Positions 1 to 7,669 of a DNA stretch of 64,000 bases are shown here, one piece after another. The stretch is from Streptomyces sp. CBMA152. Lineage in GTDB: Bacteria > Actinomycetota > Actinomycetes > Streptomycetales > Streptomycetaceae. The position numbers and the translations under genes are program-made. Location of the stretch: NCBI RefSeq assembly GCF_014596475.1, contig NZ_MECJ01000033.1, positions 248,001 to 312,000 on the forward strand, in the 5' to 3' direction. A model generated the notes under the pieces. That model did no database searches, had not been told where the DNA came from, and saw nothing but the letters and a program-made list of their open reading frames with translations. Each line of letters begins with the position of its first letter. Position 1 is the first letter of the stretch.

Positions 1-211
1 CCATGAGTCGCTGCCGTTCGCCGCGGCCGTCCTCCAGGCGGTACGGGGTGCGGCCGCCGTACCCGTACCGGCGCCCCGGACCGCCCCCGGCCTGCGCGAT
101 CCCGCCGACATCGCCGAAAGGATCCGCCACCTCGGTGAACTGCACCAGGCGGGGCTGGTGACGGACGCGGAATTCACCGCGAAGAAGACGGAGCTGCTGG
201 CGCAGCTGTGA
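1..211 (+). CDS. C-terminus of a SHOCT-domain protein (partial)
   Basis: The reading frame is open from the window edge to a TGA at 209-211. The last ~35 residues (DPADIAERIRHLGELHQAG, then LVTDAEFTAKKTELLAQL) are a textbook SHOCT domain, a short helical hairpin found at the C-terminus of many actinobacterial membrane or phospholipase-D-like proteins and thought to mediate oligomerisation. The upstream part is Ala/Pro-rich linker. The main domain lies outside the window, so the overall function cannot be given. Confidence 0.8.
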   Translation, partial: HESLPFAAAVLQAVRGAAAVPVPAPRTAPGLRDPADIAERIRHLGELHQAGLVTDAEFTAKKTELLAQL

Positions 212-219
212 GGGGTTCT

Positions 220-240
220 CCCGGGGGCTCCGCCCCCGGG
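220..240. terminator. G/C hairpin between convergent genes
   Basis: CCCGGGGGC and its complement GCCCCCGGG pair around a TCC loop, directly after the SHOCT stop codon and just before the end of the convergent aldo/keto reductase. There is no T-tract. The same CCGGGGGC...GCCCCCGG motif recurs near 24.99 and 55.53 kb, so it is also a module of the mosaic intergenic repeat family. Confidence 0.55.
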
Positions 241-253
241 GCCCCCGCTGTGA

Positions 254-1309
254 CTACCCCTCCCGGTTCACCGCCGTGAAGTCCATGTTCGCGTAACGGT
301 CGCCCGACACCTGCTCCGCGAGCGGCTCAAGCACGGCCAACTCGTCCGCGCCGAGCGTGATCCGCGTGGCGCCCGTGTTCTCGAACAGGCGGCTCCGCTT
401 GCGCGTACCCGGGATCGGCACCACGGACAGGCCGTGCACCTGGGCACGCTGCTGCACCCACGCGAGCGCGATCTGCGCGGTGGTCGCCCCGTGCACGGCG
501 GCGATCTTGTGCAGCGGCGACAGCAGCGCGGCGTTCGCCTTCGCGTTCTCGTCGGAGAAGCGCGGATGGGTCCGGCGGTGGTCGTCGCTCGCCAGCTCCT
601 TGCTCGCGTCGGCGAACGCGCCGGTCAACAGACCGCGCCCGAGCGGCGAGTACGGCACGAACGTCACCCCGAGATCGGCCGCCGCGCCGACCGCGCTGCG
701 CTCGACGTCCCGGCTGAAGACCGACCACTCCGACTGGAGCGCGGCGATGGGGTGCACCGCGTACGCCTCGCGCAGCTCGGCGCCGGTCACCTCGCTCAGG
801 CCCAGGTACTTGACCTTGCCCTCCGCCACCAGTTCGGCCATGGCGGCGACGGTCTCGACCAGCGGCACCTGCGGGTCGCGGCGGTGCATGTAGTAGAGGT
901 CGATGACGTCGACGTCCAAGCGGCGCAGGCTCGCCTCGACGGCCTTGCGGATGTACGCCCGGCTGTTGTTGAAGCCCCGGTAGTGCGGGTCGTCCACCCG
1001 GCGCTCCAGCCCGAACTTGGTGGCCAGGGTGATCTCGTCGCGGTGCGCGGCCACGAACGGCGCCAGGAACTCCTCGTTGGCGCCGAACCCGTACACGTCC
1101 GCGGTGTCTATCAGGGTGACGCCCGCCTCGACGGTCGCCTCCAGCGTGTCGCGGGCCGCCGCCTCGTCCGTGTCGCCGTAGAACTCGCTGATGCCCATGG
1201 CGCCGAAGCCCTGGACACCGATCTGCGGGCCGTCGTTGCCCAGTCGTACGGTGGCGATCTTCTCGTTGCCCGCAGCGTTGCTCATAGCGGTGTTCTCAGC
1301 CGTGCTCAT
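254..1309 (-). CDS. Aldo/keto reductase
   Basis: 351 residues, full length for an AKR of the plant-auxin-induced-like group (AKR11/13 type). The catalytic tetrad is visible: Asp68 and Tyr73 in the IDTADVYG block, Lys98 in LATKFG and His142 in YYMHRRDP. The C-terminal cofactor region (VVPIPGTRKRSRLFENTGA) fits NADPH binding. It should reduce aldehydes or ketones with NADPH in the cytosol; the substrate is unknown. It follows the MerR gene by 6 nt and is very likely its co-transcribed target. A second in-frame Met at residue 9 is an alternative start. Confidence 0.93.
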   Translation of the reverse strand: MSTAENTAMSNAAGNEKIATVRLGNDGPQIGVQGFGAMGISEFYGDTDEAAARDTLEATVEAGVTLIDTADVYGFGANEEFLAPFVAAHRDEITLATKFGLERRVDDPHYRGFNNSRAYIRKAVEASLRRLDVDVIDLYYMHRRDPQVPLVETVAAMAELVAEGKVKYLGLSEVTGAELREAYAVHPIAALQSEWSVFSRDVERSAVGAAADLGVTFVPYSPLGRGLLTGAFADASKELASDDHRRTHPRFSDENAKANAALLSPLHKIAAVHGATTAQIALAWVQQRAQVHGLSVVPIPGTRKRSRLFENTGATRITLGADELAVLEPLAEQVSGDRYANMDFTAVNREG

Positions 1310-1315
1310 AGCCGT

Positions 1316-1777
1316 TCAGAACCTCTCCGACGCCCGCCGGGCGTCCGCGTAAAAGTTGATCTTGTGATCGAGGACGGCGAGCGTGTCCTGGAGCTCCGCC
1401 ATGCGGACGACGACGTCGCGCCGGGTCTGCTCCAGGAGTTCCTGGCGCGCGTCGAGGGTGTGCTCCCCCTCGCGCACCAGCTCCGCGTACCGGACCATGT
1501 CCGCGACCGGCATCCCGGTCAGGCGGAGCTTGGACACGAAGGCCAGCCAGTCGAGGTCCTTGTTGGTGAACCGCCGCTGCCCGGTGTGCGACCGGTCCAC
1601 GTGCGGCATCAGCCCGATCCGCTCGTACCAGCGCAGGGTGTGCGCGGTGAGTCCGCTGAGGACCGCGACCTCGCTGATCGTGTAGCGGTCCTGGCCGTCG
1701 GGGCGGGGGTGCGCCGGCGGGGTCTTGCACAGACCCACCGGCACCGGCTGCACAGGAATGCTCTCGATCACCGTCAT
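1316..1777 (-). CDS. MerR-family transcriptional regulator
   Basis: 153 residues. After a ~28-residue Pro-rich extension comes the winged helix YTISEVAVLSGLTAHTLRWY, then a wing (HTGQRRFTNKDLDWLAFV) and a C-terminal coiled-coil dimerisation helix. There is no terminal metal-binding cysteine cluster, so it belongs to the AKR-associated MerR group rather than the metal sensors. The ATG at 1777 is preferred over the upstream in-frame ATG at 1819, because the upstream extension would run through the operator palindrome and promoter. With TAGGTT ending 8 nt upstream, the transcript is probably leaderless. Confidence 0.9.
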   Translation of the reverse strand: MTVIESIPVQPVPVGLCKTPPAHPRPDGQDRYTISEVAVLSGLTAHTLRWYERIGLMPHVDRSHTGQRRFTNKDLDWLAFVSKLRLTGMPVADMVRYAELVREGEHTLDARQELLEQTRRDVVVRMAELQDTLAVLDHKINFYADARRASERF

Positions 1778-1784
1778 GACCACC

Positions 1785-1811
1785 AACCTAGAACGTTGGA
1801 GTGCACTCCAA
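1785..1811 (-). promoter_or_regulatory. MerR operator palindrome and promoter
   Basis: TTGGAGTGCACTCCAA at 1796-1811 is a perfect 16-bp palindrome. On the minus strand a TAGGTT hexamer (1785-1790) lies 8 nt before the MerR start codon, and the outer half of the palindrome supplies a TTGGAG -35-like box. This is the usual arrangement for an autoregulated MerR/AKR operon. The palindrome also faces the divergent acetyltransferase gene. The spacing between the two hexamers is shorter than the 19-20 bp typical of MerR promoters, so the exact -35 assignment is uncertain. Confidence 0.7.
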
Positions 1812-1864
1812 GCAAGCAATAAAAGCTGGGGAGTTTGGCGCGCGCCGGATTAGGGTCCGACCGC

Positions 1865-2335
1865 ATGAGCCTCGCACGCCCCGCCACACCCGAAGACGCC
1901 GAAGAGCTGGTACGCCTGCGCAAGGTGATGCAGGACTCGATGCTCGGCGCCCCGCACCCGGACGTCAGCTGGCAGCCCGCCGCCGTCGCGACCCTGCGCC
2001 GCAAGCTGGCCGAGCCCGAAGGGGACTTGACCGCCTTCGTCGTCGACCGGCCGGACGGACCGGGTCTCGCGGCATCCGCCGTCGGCACGATCGAATACCG
2101 CCTCGGCGGCCCCGGCAACCCCTTGGGCACCACGGGTTACGTGTTCAGCGTCGCCACCGACGAGAGCATGCGCCGCCGCGGCTACTCGCGCGCCTGCATG
2201 GAGGGCCTGCTCGGCTGGTTCAAGGAGCGCGGCATCCACAAGATCGACCTGCGCGCCTCGGCCGAGGGCGAGCCGCTGTACGCCTCGCTGGGCTTCGTCC
2301 GCACCCCCGATCCCGCCATGCGGCTGTCCCTGTAG
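1865..2335 (+). CDS. GNAT-family N-acetyltransferase
   Basis: 156 residues, usual length for a single GNAT domain. Motif A is seen as VFSVATDESMRRRGYSRACM (R-R-R-G-Y, the acetyl-CoA pyrophosphate loop), followed by motif B (KIDLRASAEGEPLYASLGFV). It transfers an acetyl group to an unknown amine. The ATG at 1865 is chosen over an upstream GTG at 1835: it lies 9 nt after a TAGGGT hexamer (1851-1856) and starts the conserved MSLARPATPEDAEELVRL block. It is divergent from the MerR operon. Confidence 0.88.
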   Translation: MSLARPATPEDAEELVRLRKVMQDSMLGAPHPDVSWQPAAVATLRRKLAEPEGDLTAFVVDRPDGPGLAASAVGTIEYRLGGPGNPLGTTGYVFSVATDESMRRRGYSRACMEGLLGWFKERGIHKIDLRASAEGEPLYASLGFVRTPDPAMRLSL

Positions 2336-2355
2336 AACCGTTTAGGCTCGTACGC

Positions 2356-3168
2356 ATGAAGAGCCTGGCGCTGATCGAGAACTGGCCCGTGCCGCACGCC
2401 GCGGCCGCCGTCGTCCGTACGGACGGCACCGTCGCCGGAACGCACGGCCCCACCGGGCAGCGCTTCCCGCTCGCCTCCGTCACCAAGCCGCTCGCGGCGT
2501 ACGCGGCGCTCGTCGCGTACGAGGAGGGCGCCATCGAGCTGGACGAGCCCGCCGGGCCGAAGGGCTCCACGATCCGCCATCTGCTGGCGCACACCTCGGG
2601 ACTCGCGTTCGACGAGCACCGGGTGATGGGGGCGCCGGGTGAGCGGCGGCTGTACTCCAACGCCGGGTTCGAGGTACTTGGCGACCACATCGCCAAGGCG
2701 ACCGACATCCCGTTCGCGGAGTATCTGCGGCAGGCCGTGCTGGAGCCGCTGGGCATGACGTCGACGTCGCTCGACGGGTCGCCCGCGAAGGACGGCGTCT
2801 CGACGGTCGAGGACCTGGCGCGGTTCGCGGCGGAGGTTCAGGCGCCGCAGCTGTTGCATCCGCTGACGGTCGCGTCGGCGATGACCGTGCAGTTCCCCGG
2901 CACGAAGGGTGTGCTTCCGGGGTACGGGCACCAGAGCCCCAACGACTGGGGGCTCGGTTTCGAGATCCGCTCCGCCAAGTCCCCCCACTGGACAGGTAGT
3001 TCGTCCTCGCCGCGCACCTTCGGCCACTTCGGCCAGTCCGGCACGTTCCTGTGGATCGACCCGGAGGCGTCGGCGGCGTGCGTGGCCCTGACGGACCGGG
3101 CGTTCGGACCGTGGGCGGTCCGGGCGTGGCCTGCGTTCACGGACGCGGTGCTGGCGGAGCTCGCGTAG
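2356..3168 (+). CDS. Serine hydrolase of the beta-lactamase/DD-peptidase fold
   Basis: 270 residues. The SxxK motif is intact (Ser41-Val-Thr-Lys44 in PLASVTKPLAAY). The second motif is YSN (Tyr101, Asn103) and a HFGQSG block near the C-terminus fits the third motif. There is no signal peptide, so it is probably a cytosolic esterase or amidase of the class C-like family, not a secreted beta-lactamase. The ATG at 2356 lies 8 nt after a TAGGCT hexamer (2343-2348) with no Shine-Dalgarno sequence, suggesting a leaderless transcript. The gene ends just before a long hairpin repeat. Confidence 0.88.
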   Translation: MKSLALIENWPVPHAAAAVVRTDGTVAGTHGPTGQRFPLASVTKPLAAYAALVAYEEGAIELDEPAGPKGSTIRHLLAHTSGLAFDEHRVMGAPGERRLYSNAGFEVLGDHIAKATDIPFAEYLRQAVLEPLGMTSTSLDGSPAKDGVSTVEDLARFAAEVQAPQLLHPLTVASAMTVQFPGTKGVLPGYGHQSPNDWGLGFEIRSAKSPHWTGSSSSPRTFGHFGQSGTFLWIDPEASAACVALTDRAFGPWAVRAWPAFTDAVLAELA

Positions 3169-3176
3169 TTGGTCGT

Positions 3177-3270
3177 CTGCGGACCGTGCCGGGTTGCTCG
3201 CGCAGTTCCCCGCGCCCCTAACTGCCTAGGGGCGCGGGGAACTGCGCGATCAGCCACATGCGGTCCGCAG
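3177..3270. repeat. Long hairpin intergenic repeat, copy 1
   Basis: Outer arms CTGCGGACCG (3177-3186) and CGGTCCGCAG (3261-3270) are perfectly complementary. The inner core has 21-bp perfect arms (3200-3220 and 3227-3247) around a 6-nt loop. It starts 8 nt after the serine hydrolase stop codon. Near-identical copies occur at 21918, 25029 and 55366, a variant at 18825, and half copies at 17310, 44937 and 49780. It probably acts as a bidirectional terminator or RNA-stabilising structure. Confidence 0.9.
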
Positions 3271-3296
3271 CCAAAAACCCGGCCGCCCGCCAAGGG

Positions 3297-3321
3297 CTTT
3301 CGGGAAGGGGCGGGGTGGGGG
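3297..3321 (-). repeat. G-tract module (CCCCACCCCGCCCCTTCCCGAAAG type), copy 1
   Basis: A CTTTCGGGAAGGGGCGGGG tract, 10 nt before the end of the pirin gene. The same module sits after stop codons near 21.87, 22.05, 24.95, 25.16, 55.32 and 55.59 kb, usually next to the long hairpin element. Confidence 0.75.
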
Positions 3322-3330
3322 CCAAACCCC

Positions 3331-3999
3331 CTACACCTCGTTCAGCTCCCAGAACAGCAGCTCCGACCGCGTCGACGCGACCAACTCCAGGTCCCGCGCC
3401 TCCGCGATTCGGGCCGAGTCGCCAGGGCCGAGTCGCTCCCCCGCCAGGGAGACCTCACCCCGCACCACGTGCACGTACACACCGGGCGCGTCCGGCACCG
3501 CCGTACGCTCGCCCGGCAGCAGGCGGCGGACGTACAGCATCGCCCCCGCCGCGAGCACCGCGTACGGCGTGGAGTCGGCGATACCGCGGACGATCTCGTA
3601 CGACGGGTCGCCGCCGGGGCGCTTCGGGGCGAGCCACATCTGGACGAAGACCAGCGGGCCGGGGCCGTCGTTGCGTTCCTCGTGCCGCACGCCCCCGGCC
3701 GAACTGAGGTGCTGGACGTCCCCGGCCCGTACGACCGTCGCGTGGCCCGCCGAGTCGCGGTGGGTCAGCTCGCCCTCGACGACCCAGGTGACGATCTCGG
3801 TGTGGCTGTGCGGATGCTCGTCGAAGCCCGCGCCGGGCGCGAGCCGCTCCTCGTTGCAGGCCAGGACCGGGCCGAAGCGCAGGTTGTCCGGGTCGTAGAA
3901 ACGGCCGAAGGAGAAGGCGTGCAGGGACTCGATGCCGGCCGCCGCCTCGCCGCCCCGGTAGCGCTCGTCGGCGCGCCTCACGGAAATCACGGGATCCAC
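3331..3999 (-). CDS. Pirin-family bicupin
   Basis: 222 residues. The N-terminal cupin carries the metal-binding set EHPHSHTEIVTWVVEGELTH (two or three His plus Glu), and a second cupin follows with a C-terminal LFWELNEV. The family includes YhaK and quercetinase-like pirins that bind Fe, Ni or Cu; the role here could be redox sensing or dioxygenase activity. The GTG at 3999 (VDPVISVRRADERYRGG) is chosen because the longer frame to 4104 would overlap the divergent fasR start. Confidence 0.85.
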   Translation of the reverse strand: MDPVISVRRADERYRGGEAAAGIESLHAFSFGRFYDPDNLRFGPVLACNEERLAPGAGFDEHPHSHTEIVTWVVEGELTHRDSAGHATVVRAGDVQHLSSAGGVRHEERNDGPGPLVFVQMWLAPKRPGGDPSYEIVRGIADSTPYAVLAAGAMLYVRRLLPGERTAVPDAPGVYVHVVRGEVSLAGERLGPGDSARIAEARDLELVASTRSELLFWELNEV

Positions 4000-4082
4000 G
4001 GTAGCCCCGGGCCCGGGGCGCTGAAACGCCCCGGCAACCCCCGGCCCGGCACGCACCCGTCCTGATAAGGCAGTCTTGTCCC

Positions 4083-5279
4083 GTGCCCGAACCCGAATCG
4101 CCACAGCCGCCGAACGCCGCCCATCCGCACGCAGCGACCCTGAAGCGTCTTGAGCAGTCGTCCGGCAGGCTCGCCGCGAACGCCATCGCCCGCATGGACG
4201 AGACGCTGCCGTGGTACCGGGCGATGCCGCCGGAGAACCGGTCCTGGATCGGTCTGGTCGCCCAGGCCGGTATCGCCGCCTTCACCGAGTGGTTCCGGCA
4301 TCCCGAGACCCCGCAGGCGATCTCCACGGACGTCTTCGGGACCGCTCCGCGCGAGCTGACCCGGGCGATCACCCTGCGCCAGACCGTGGAGATGGTCCGC
4401 ACCACGATCGAGGTCATGGAGACCGCGATCGAGGAGGTGGCGGCGCCCGGCGACGAGTCCACGCTGCGCGAGGCGCTGCTCGTCTACGCGCGCGAGATCG
4501 CCTTCGCCACCGCCCAGGTCTACGCCCAGGCCGCCGAGGCACGCGGTGCCTGGGACGCCCGGCTGGAGTCCCTGGTCGTCAACGCGGTGCTGTCCGGGGA
4601 AGCCGACGAGGGCGCGGTCTCGCGGGCCGCCGCTCTCGGCTGGAACTCCCCGGAGCACGTCTGCGTGATCCTCGGCACCGCCCCCGACGGCGACAGCGAG
4701 CTCACCGTCGAGGCCATCCGGCGGGCCGCCCGGCACGCCAAGCTCCAGGTCCTCACCGGCGTGCTCGGCGACCGCCTGGTGGTCATCGCGGGCGGCAGCG
4801 ACAACCCGCTCCAGGTCGCCAAGGCCCTGATCGGGCCGTACGCGGCCGGTCCCGTGGTAGCCGGTCCCGTCGTCCCCGACCTGCTGGCCGCCACCCGGTC
4901 CGCGCAGGCCGCCGCCGCCGGGCTCAAGGCCTGCTCGGCCTGGCAGGACGCCCCCCGGCCCGTTCTGGCGGACGATCTCCTGCCGGAGCGCGCGATCGCC
5001 TCCGATCCGGCCGCGCGCGACCAGCTGGTGGAGGAGATCTACAGACCACTGGAGGAAGCCGGATCCGCGCTCCTGGAGACCCTGAGCGTCTATCTGGAGC
5101 AGGCGAGCAGCCTGGAGGGGGCGGCCCGGATGCTCTTCGTGCATCCCAACACCGTGCGCTACCGGCTGCGACGTGTGACCGACGTCACCGGCTGGTCCCC
5201 CTCCGATGTACGTTCCGCCTTCACGCTCAGGATCGCGCTGATCCTGGGGCGTCTGGCCGTCGGAGATCCACAGTCCTAG
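4083..5279 (+). CDS. fasR: Fatty-acid synthesis regulator FasR (PucR family)
   Basis: 398 residues. The C-terminal ~50 residues form the PucR/CdaR-type helix-turn-helix (SLEGAARMLFVHPNTVRYRL), preceded by a GGDEF-like regulatory fold. In S. coelicolor the orthologous gene immediately precedes fabD and its product activates the fabD-fabH-acpP-fabF operon; the same order here supports the name. The GTG at 4083 gives the expected N-terminus. The gene ends 89 nt before fabD, leaving room for the operon promoter. Confidence 0.92.
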   Translation: MPEPESPQPPNAAHPHAATLKRLEQSSGRLAANAIARMDETLPWYRAMPPENRSWIGLVAQAGIAAFTEWFRHPETPQAISTDVFGTAPRELTRAITLRQTVEMVRTTIEVMETAIEEVAAPGDESTLREALLVYAREIAFATAQVYAQAAEARGAWDARLESLVVNAVLSGEADEGAVSRAAALGWNSPEHVCVILGTAPDGDSELTVEAIRRAARHAKLQVLTGVLGDRLVVIAGGSDNPLQVAKALIGPYAAGPVVAGPVVPDLLAATRSAQAAAAGLKACSAWQDAPRPVLADDLLPERAIASDPAARDQLVEEIYRPLEEAGSALLETLSVYLEQASSLEGAARMLFVHPNTVRYRLRRVTDVTGWSPSDVRSAFTLRIALILGRLAVGDPQS

Positions 5280-5283
5280 ACTT

Positions 5284-5300
5284 TTGTCGGACACCCACAA
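5284..5300 (+). promoter_or_regulatory. Candidate FasR-binding dyad upstream of fabD
   Basis: TTGTCGG-ACA-CCCACAA is an imperfect 7-3-7 inverted repeat (6 of 7 pairs), 4 nt after the fasR stop and 69 nt before fabD. FasR is known to bind upstream of fabD in S. coelicolor; assigning this dyad to it is inference. Confidence 0.45.
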
Positions 5301-5368
5301 TTCCCCCGACGGTTCTTCGTCCCTGTCCCCACGGGCGAGCAGGGCCGTCCACAAGAGAGAGTGTGAGA

Positions 5369-6283
5369 GTGCTCGTACTCGTCGCTCCCGGCCAAGGCGC
5401 TCAGACGCCCGGCTTCCTGACTCCCTGGCTCGACCTCCCCGGCGCCGCCGACCGGCTCGCCGCGTGGTCGGACGCCATCGGGCTCGACCTCGTCCACTAC
5501 GGCACGCAGGCGGACGCGGACGCCATCCGCGACACCTCGGTGGCCCAGCCCCTGCTGGTCGCCGCCGGTCTGCTCTCCGCCACGGCACTGGGTGACATCG
5601 CGCCCGGCGCGGTCGCCGGCCACAGCGTGGGCGAGATCACCGCCACCGCGTACGCCGGTGTGCTCTCCGAAGACGCCGCGCTCCGCTTCGTGCGCACCCG
5701 GGGCCTCGGCATGGCCCGCGCCGCGGCCGTCACCGAGACCGGTATGTCCGCGCTGCTCGGCGGCGAGCCCGAGGTCGTCTTCCCGCACCTGGAGAAGCTC
5801 GGCATCACCCCGGCCAACGTCAACGGCGCGGGCCAGGTCGTGGCCGCGGGCACCCTGGAGCAGCTGGCCGCCCTGGCGGCGGACAAGCCCGAGGGCGTGC
5901 GCAAGGTCGTGGCCCTGAAGGTGGCCGGCGCGTTCCACACGCACCACATGGCCCCGGCGGTCGAGGAGCTGCGCGAGGCCGCCGCCTCGCTCGACGTCTC
6001 CGACCCGAAGATCCGTTACGTGTCCAACGCCGACGGCAAGACCGTCGCCACCGGCGCCGAGATCGTCAGCCGCCTGGTCAACCAGGTTTCGAACCCCGTT
6101 CGCTGGGACCTCTGCATGGAGACGTTCCAGGAGCTGGGCGCCACCGCCATGATCGAGGTCTGCCCCGGCGGCACGCTGACGGGCCTCGCCAAGCGCGCGC
6201 TGCCCGGTGTGAAGACCGTCGCCCTGAAGTCCCCGGACGACCTCGACGCGGCCCGCGCGCTCATCGCCGAGCACGCCGGATAA
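5369..6283 (+). CDS. fabD: Malonyl-CoA:ACP malonyltransferase FabD
   Basis: 304 residues. The PGQGAQTPGF motif opens the protein, the nucleophile is Ser86 in GHSVGE and the catalytic His is in the GAFHTHHM block. It moves malonyl from CoA to the acyl carrier protein in type II fatty acid synthesis, and in streptomycetes also serves polyketide synthases. The GTG at 5369 is preferred over GTG 5363, because the AGAGAGAG purine tract (5354-5361) is then about 7 nt upstream. First gene of the fab operon; fabH follows after 13 nt. Confidence 0.95.
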   Translation: MLVLVAPGQGAQTPGFLTPWLDLPGAADRLAAWSDAIGLDLVHYGTQADADAIRDTSVAQPLLVAAGLLSATALGDIAPGAVAGHSVGEITATAYAGVLSEDAALRFVRTRGLGMARAAAVTETGMSALLGGEPEVVFPHLEKLGITPANVNGAGQVVAAGTLEQLAALAADKPEGVRKVVALKVAGAFHTHHMAPAVEELREAAASLDVSDPKIRYVSNADGKTVATGAEIVSRLVNQVSNPVRWDLCMETFQELGATAMIEVCPGGTLTGLAKRALPGVKTVALKSPDDLDAARALIAEHAG

Positions 6284-6296
6284 GGAGCCGTAGCGC

Positions 6297-7292
6297 ATGT
6301 CGAAGATCAAGCCCAGCAAGGGCGCGCCGTTCGCCCGGATCATGGGCGTCGGCGGCTACCGGCCGACCAGGGTGGTCCCCAACGAGGTCATCCTGGAGAA
6401 GATCGACTCGTCCGACGAGTGGATCCGCTCCCGTTCCGGCATCGCCACCCGGCACTGGGCCTCCGACCAGGAGACCGTGTCGGCGATGTCGGTGGAGGCC
6501 GCGGGCAAGGCCATCGCGGACGCCGGGCTCACGCCCGAGCAGATCGGTGGCGTGATCGTCTCCACGGTCTCGCACTTCAAGCAGACCCCGGCCGTCGCCA
6601 CCGAGATCGCGGACAAGATCGGCGCGATCAAGCCGGCCGCGTTCGACATCTCGGCGGGCTGCGCGGGCTTCGGCTACGGCCTGACCCTCGCCAAGGGCAT
6701 GATCGTCGAGGGTTCGGCCGAGTACGTGCTGGTCATCGGCGTCGAGCGGCTCAGCGACCTGACCGACCTGGAGGACCGCGCGACGGCCTTCCTGTTCGGC
6801 GACGGCGCGGGCGCGGTCGTGGTCGGCCCCTCCGACGAACCGGGCATCGCCCGTACGGTCTGGGGCTCGGAGGGCGACAAGTCCGAGACCATCAAGCAGA
6901 CCGTGCCGTGGAACGAGTACGACTCGGCCGGCAAGTTCCCTGCGATCACGCAGGAGGGCCAGGCGGTGTTCCGCTGGGCCGTGTTCGAGATGGCGAAGGT
7001 CGCCCAGCAGGCGCTGGACGCGGCCGGAATCAGCGCGGACGACCTGGACGTCTTCATCCCGCACCAGGCCAACATGCGGATCATCGACTCGATGGTGAAG
7101 ACCCTCAAACTGCCGGAGCACGTCACGGTCGCGCGTGACGTGGAGACCACCGGCAACACCTCGGCCGCCTCGATCCCGCTCGCGATGGAGCGGCTTCTGG
7201 CGACCGGACAGGCGAAGAGCGGCGACACCGCGCTCGTCATCGGCTTCGGGGCGGGTCTCGTGTACGCCGCGACGGTCGTTACCCTCCCCTAG
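6297..7292 (+). CDS. fabH: Beta-ketoacyl-ACP synthase III FabH
   Basis: 331 residues, family length. The catalytic triad is visible: Cys122 (SAGCAGFGYG), His256 (IPHQANMR) and Asn287 (TTGNTSAASIP). It condenses an acyl-CoA starter (in Streptomyces often branched isobutyryl- or methylbutyryl-CoA) with malonyl-ACP to initiate chains. An AAGGAGCC Shine-Dalgarno sequence precedes the ATG. It sits between fabD and acpP in the usual order. Confidence 0.97.
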   Translation: MSKIKPSKGAPFARIMGVGGYRPTRVVPNEVILEKIDSSDEWIRSRSGIATRHWASDQETVSAMSVEAAGKAIADAGLTPEQIGGVIVSTVSHFKQTPAVATEIADKIGAIKPAAFDISAGCAGFGYGLTLAKGMIVEGSAEYVLVIGVERLSDLTDLEDRATAFLFGDGAGAVVVGPSDEPGIARTVWGSEGDKSETIKQTVPWNEYDSAGKFPAITQEGQAVFRWAVFEMAKVAQQALDAAGISADDLDVFIPHQANMRIIDSMVKTLKLPEHVTVARDVETTGNTSAASIPLAMERLLATGQAKSGDTALVIGFGAGLVYAATVVTLP

Positions 7293-7348
7293 GCACACCG
7301 GATCATCCGGATGCCCACAAACCCGTAAAAACACCGAAGGAGCGCCAC

Positions 7349-7597
7349 ATGGCCGCCACTGAGAAGGAGATCGTCGACGGTCTCGCCGAGATCGTCAACG
7401 AGATCGCCGGCATCCCCGTCGAGGACGTCCAGCTGGACAAGTCCTTCACGGACGACCTGGACGTCGACTCGCTGTCCATGGTCGAGGTCGTCGTCGCCGC
7501 CGAAGAGCGCTTCGACGTCAAGATCCCGGACGAGGACGTCAAGAACCTCAAGACCGTCGGCGACGCCGCGGGCTACATCCTGAAGCACCAGGCCTGA
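7349..7597 (+). CDS. acpP: Acyl carrier protein AcpP
   Basis: 82 residues, acidic. The phosphopantetheine attachment site is Ser41 in the DVDSLSMVEVV motif (DSL). It carries the growing acyl chain for the FAS II enzymes. AAGGAGCG precedes the ATG, a strong ribosome binding site. The stop codon lies inside a small hairpin (7592-7605). Confidence 0.97.
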   Translation: MAATEKEIVDGLAEIVNEIAGIPVEDVQLDKSFTDDLDVDSLSMVEVVVAAEERFDVKIPDEDVKNLKTVGDAAGYILKHQA

Positions 7598-7628
7598 TCT
7601 CAGGCACGGTCTGCCACCCGGCGGTGGC
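7592..7628 (+). promoter_or_regulatory. Two stem-loops between acpP and fabF
   Basis: GCCTGA-TC-TCAGGC (7592-7605) spans the acpP stop codon, followed by GCCACC-CGGC-GGTGGC (7613-7628). Both are perfect 6-bp stems with no T-tract. They could partly stop transcription or protect an acpP-ending mRNA, which would yield more ACP than FabF. Confidence 0.5.
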
Positions 7629-7669
7629 GCCGCTGTTTCACGCCTCTTACACACGTGGAGAAATTTCCT

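Noticed and set aside
3177..3270. Insertion sequence ends
   Set aside because: No transposase or target duplication; the element is a 94-bp palindrome repeated in the same form elsewhere.
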